Assembly: GCA_036245805.1 (NCBI GenBank)
Contig: BTRK01000006.1
Span: 28,462,901 to 28,526,900 of the forward strand
Direction of reading: 5' to 3'
Origin: Pristionchus mayeri
Lineage: Eukaryota > Nematoda > Chromadorea > Rhabditida > Neodiplogasteridae
Length of the DNA stretch: 64,000 nucleotides
Below are positions 60,128 to 64,000 of the stretch, piece by piece; position 1 is the first letter of the stretch, and each line of letters opens with the position of its first letter. The position numbers were made by a program, and so were the translations under genes. A model generated the notes under the pieces. That model was given only the letters and a program-made list of their open reading frames with translations, made no database searches and was not told where the DNA came from.

Positions 60128-62692
60128 ACGGAATGAATCGAAGTGATCGGAATGAGACGGATAGAGAAGAGTAGCGAAGAAGTACAGATGGAAGGAAGTA
60201 ATAGAGAGAAAAGGGGCGACTTCCATGGGGCAAAGGGAAGACTCGGTTACACAATAGTAGTTCTAATTCCATTGGAAGGAAGGGAAGGAGAAGGCTAACA
60301 AGGAGTAGAAAGAGAAGAGGATTTCCGAGTGATGAACAACAGAAGAGAATGGACGAGACGAGGGATGATGAGAGATCAGAGTGACCAGTACTGTACTCTT
60401 AGATTACGGTATTCATTAGGGAAAGGGAGAAAGAAAGTGTGAAGAAGAATGATGAATGGAAGCAGTGGTCACTTATCCAATTCTGCTCTTCTCCCGTTCC
60501 ATCGCCTTGAGTTGGAAGGAGGAAGAGACATAATGACATCTGGAGGGGCAGGCCCTCTGATTCCATACTGATGAGTTCACACAATTCTCAATCTGAGAAG
60601 GAGAAGAGGAGAGAGGACCACTTGAGAACCATTGTTGATTTGATAGAGAAGAAGATGGGGAAAGTTGGAGGAAGAGACGAAGAAACGGGGAAACCGAAGG
60701 ATGAATGATGAAAGGAACGGAGATTGGAGATTAGAAGGACTAGAAGTAGAGATAGAAGAGAAGAAGAGAATGGAAGGCACGATAAATTGGACCTCCCCTA
60801 AGAGTTGGAAGGAGGTAATGGAGTTGGATTGGAAGAGAGATGAGAGGAAGAGTGTAGAGAGGGAAGGAGATGATAGAAGAGGGAGGTTGCACGAGTTAAT
60901 CTTCTGAAACTGATTCTACACACGAGAGATGATGAATGGACACGTTGAGAAGAGAGAAAGAAGGTACACTTCGGGTGTCTCACTCTCATTCGTCCTTCTG
61001 ATCACTGAAATCTTATTAATTGAGTCTGCAGAATGGATGAGATGTGCAGTATGAACATGATTAGACGGGAAGAGAGGAGAGGGAAGAGGAGGAGGAATGA
61101 TGGAGGAGACGGATAGGAGGGATAAGCTGCACGAGAATATTACAACTATCACTTCAGAAAAATGAGTGTAGAGGGATGAATGTGACCAGAAGAAAGAAGG
61201 ACATACTGAAGGAGAGGAAGAAGACTCGTGGAAGAGAAGTAATAGAGTGATGACGAATCGAGAAATGGAAGTGATGAGTGCAAGCAAGAGGGAATAGATC
61301 CAATCTGGTACCATCTGGTACCACCAGAAGGTAGATCAACGAAGAGAAAGAATGAAAGAGACAGATCGACGGGAGATCGAAGAGTAGAGAGTCCTTCCGA
61401 CCTTCCACTCATCATCTATTTATCCATTGGAGAGGGAGTAAATTAATGTTCACGGTAGGCAAGAAGGTAAGGGAAATGAGAGGGTGAAAGGACTGAAAAT
61501 GAGAAGAGTGAGAAGAACATCTGGAGGAGAGAAGAGAGAAGAGAAGAAGAACTAAGGAGGAGGAATGGGCATCTAGGGAGAGAAGCAAAAGGTGAGAAGA
61601 GCAACAAGGAATTCATGAGAGAGATCGTTTAATTGTAGATGCAAATTAGCAACAACCACCAAATCGTATCTAATAATCGGCAAGTGTGAAATGTATCCAC
61701 TCTCTCTCTCTCTCTCGTCATCTTCTCTTTTCTCTGATCAGTCTTCGTCACTCAAGCTCTTGTGCTAAATTGCGATCAGTCGAGAGGGAGGAGAGGGGAG
61801 GGGGGGGGGAGGGAGGGAGAGGGGTTAGAGGGGAAGGAGAGGCACCGATAGCACATCGCCCGCTCAAATCATAATCATAAAGGGCGCGGAAGAGGATGAT
61901 AAAAAGAATGATTGGAATCACTCTCATTTTTGAGCATTTAGTGGTACGAAGTGATTCGATGTGGTAATGGAATGGGAAGAGAATGGAACTCTCGATATGG
62001 AAGAGATTCGCCATCGAGAGAGAGAAGGGAAGGAAGACAAGAGAAGGGCCATTTGGGAGGATGAAAGGGAAGGATGGAGATTGCGAGAGAATGAAAGACG
62101 ACTGGACGAAATAATCAAATTATGCAACCCCCTGAGGGAGAGAGAATATCTCGAGAGACAAGCAAAGAGGGGCGAGTGATAGTAGGAGAAGGGCAAGGGA
62201 GATGCCTTGGCGATAAACTTTGAGATGATGTAATTAAGAAGACAGTACCCTCTGGCACTTCCTCTCACTGGCTAGATTAACACAATGAAGGCAGTGGTTA
62301 ATCTCCCTCCCTGTAGCAGTTCTCGAGTCAATTTATTGAAGAGACTACAGAGACAACTAAAACTAAAAGAACAAAGAGAAAATATAACACAATCGATTCA
62401 TAATAACAAACTATTTGATCTACTATTAGTCTATCTAGACACGAAGAAAAGACAGAATCACAAACCGAGAGTGTATTGACAAAGAGGGCACAGTGTAGTC
62501 AACGAGGATATTCAAATGATCGGGGATGATCAGTAACAGCTACTCGTTATTGAAAGGGAGGCGAGGGGAGAGGGGAGGGCTAGTCTCACTCCACAGTGAG
62601 AGGGGCGGAGTCACAAGGAAAGGAGGGAGGGAGGGTGGAGACGATGGAGGAGTACGTGCAGCTACTCCACATCAGGCTAATCACCCCTCCCC

Positions 62693-62725
<33 letters not shown>
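60128..62725. other. Intergenic DNA between vab-8 and the DHTKD1-like gene
   Basis: Mostly purine-rich DNA with scattered frames and no splice-linked exons that I can defend. A plus-strand open stretch at 61961-62179 is Glu/Arg-rich and probably compositional. The stretch should contain the vab-8 promoter and the 3' UTR of the next gene. Confidence 0.45.

Positions 62726-62727
<2 letters not shown>
62693..62727. repeat. (CT)n microsatellite at a stop codon
   Basis: About 16 CT repeats abut the TGA of the DHTKD1-like gene on the minus strand. Confidence 0.9.
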
Positions 62728-62730
<3 letters not shown>

Positions 62731-63926
62731 CGAATGTCTCTCTCATCACTTCCTCTGCTTCCTCAGCATGGAATTGTCCGATGGCAGTGGCAGTATGTGC
62801 CAGTTCACGACGACCCGCGTACTTCAGCTGCAAAGATCAAAGATTAGACGACACTAGTCCATTCTATCCTCCTATAGTACTCCTTCCCCGCCTCAGGACT
62901 GAACATCAGTGTGCGTATCACCTTACACCTCTCCCATAGTAGCGAGTCTTGACAATCTTCCTCAAAGTGTGAAGCTCTCCCTTCCCTCTCCTTTCTTTCC
63001 TCCCCCACTTGTAACCTGAGATGCGTATCTCCAGCCTTCTCAATTTGGCCATTCTCTATCATCACATCTAATCTATCTTCCACTCCTTCCACCATAGGAA
63101 GCAAAATAGAGCGTAGAAGTGTCTTCCATGGCCATTCTTCTCTACCGTAGTCTCCTCCCGATGTGCGTACGACTCCTTCCTCATCTCTATTCCCTATCAC
63201 AACTCCCCATCTCCTCTTCTTCCTTCTCATCTCCCTTCGCACTCTCAGATGGACACTCCAATTTCCTGTACGAGACAATGGACGGAAAGAAGGGCAGAGA
63301 AGAGGAAAGATACCGATAGAAGAATACTCTATCTCATCGCACTTCTACTCACTACTGTCATCTTATCTCTAGTCTACCGTACCCTTCTCCTATCGCAGAC
63401 TGACTAATGTTATTTCTTATCATCTTCTTATCACGATGGGGTCATATGCAGGGTGGGGCTGCTCACTCTTTCTCTCAACACATCGTCGTCATAAAAAAGT
63501 TCACTTCGCTTCTCTTCCTTTTCCGTCGGTGATGATCAAAGGAGTCAATCGTCGACTACTCCTCACATCTCCTCACTCCATCTCAACATTCCTACACCCT
63601 GTATAACCAACTGTGAATTGAGAAAGGGAAAGAGGCGATTTCCTGCAACTCTTCCAAATCATGGTTATATTGGAATGGGGGAAAAGTGAATGGACGACCC
63701 GTCTGAGCCACTCTGAATATACTGCAGACACCCTCTTCTTCCTCCTTCCTTCCCTCACCACCGTATCTCCCCCTCCCCATTGATGTGTCTACATGCCCCC
63801 TCACAATCTCAATCCCTCCTCCCTTCTCTTCTCTTCTCACCTTCACTCCGACAGCATTCTCGAATCGTGGGTTGACGAATGGCCATGCTCCTGCATTCCG
63901 AGGCTCTTCCTGAGACCACACGAAAC
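62726..63926 (-). CDS. DHTKD1-like 2-oxoglutarate/2-oxoadipate dehydrogenase E1, C-terminal part
   Basis: Two exons: 63841-63926 ([20 protein letters not shown]) and 62726-62827 ([19 protein letters not shown], ending VMRETFE and TGA). They join in phase 0 across a 1-kb GT..AG intron. The pattern W-[AS]-QEEP-N-G-W-F-V-PRF followed by a GR....TA.G...H tail is the C-terminal signature of thiamine-dependent 2-oxoacid dehydrogenase E1 enzymes; QEEP...GPW/GAW is closest to DHTKD1 (2-oxoadipate dehydrogenase, lysine degradation, mitochondrial matrix). The upstream exons lie beyond the right edge. An open frame inside the intron (62844-63278) is not supported as coding. Confidence 0.85.
62828..63840. 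other. Intron of the DHTKD1-like gene with long open frames
   Basis: The intron spans GTGAG...TTTGCAG. It contains a minus-strand open frame at 62844-63278 and another reading from the preceding exon to 63592. Neither resembles E1 enzymes, while the exon at 62726-62827 does. The low stop density follows from purine richness. Confidence 0.55.
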
Positions 63927-64000
63927 CTACAATTGGAATATATATATATGAAAGGACAATAAGAAGGACTATCGGTTGTACGATCCGAGAGAGGACACTA

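Noticed and set aside
61961..62179. Plus-strand Glu/Arg-rich 72-codon frame
   Set aside because: Purine-rich composition, no flanking exon or family; probably chance.
62844..63278. Minus-strand frame of 144 codons as an exon of the E1-like gene
   Set aside because: The E1 C-terminal motif continues in phase at 62726-62827 directly from 63841, so this lies in the intron.
63592..63840. Extension of the E1 exon to a stop at 63592
   Set aside because: The text after the GTGAGAAG donor does not match E1 enzymes, whereas the exon at 62726-62827 does.

Overview
The window looks like nematode nuclear DNA. Introns are often only 40-60 bp with GT...AG ends, and the conserved genes include a mlt-11-type multi-Kunitz moulting protein and a vab-8/KIF26-type atypical kinesin. 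It is possibly a Pristionchus-like species, but that is a weak guess. No prokaryotic features, tRNA, rRNA or CRISPR array were seen.

Layout. 1-17943 is one continuous array of a 46-bp satellite (about 390 copies, with higher-order duplications) that runs off the left edge and ends in a 500-N gap (17944-18443). 18464-19616 (+) is the 3' part of a mitochondrial carrier gene of carnitine/acylcarnitine type, whose first exon(s) fall in the gap. 20.1-29.4 kb (-) carries exons of an unrecognised Lys/Glu-rich gene; one of its introns holds a 4.54-kb TA-flanked inverted-repeat transposon. 29.4-36.5 kb is a graveyard of foldback and TIR elements. It includes a GFAT (hexosamine pathway) pseudogene with shuffled exons sitting between matched TIRs, and a DD37D mariner-like element with complete ends but a broken transposase.

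36.73-38.10 kb (-) is a small unrecognised secreted-protein gene with a 711-bp MITE in an intron. 38.60-50.41 kb (-) is a complete 34-exon mlt-11-like gene of about 2,920 residues: signal peptide, 11 Kunitz domains, a thyroglobulin type-1 domain, antistasin-like and lustrin-like Cys modules, and a huge acidic/low-complexity exon with one apparent frameshift. 52.72 to about 60 kb (-) is a vab-8/KIF26-like kinesin with a degenerate P-loop, whose C-terminus is fully traced and whose N-terminus is unresolved. 62.73 to beyond 64 kb (-) is the C-terminal end of a DHTKD1-type 2-oxoglutarate dehydrogenase E1-like enzyme.

The genes from 20 kb rightwards are all on the minus strand. Splice phases were checked exon by exon for the carrier, mlt-11 and the C-terminal two thirds of the kinesin. 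The first half of the window is repeat-dominated. The most unusual items are the shuffled GFAT pseudogene inside a TIR pair, the higher-order satellite, the co-ordinated loss of one disulfide pair in a Kunitz domain, and an intronic foldback built of many copies of an 11-bp near-palindrome.
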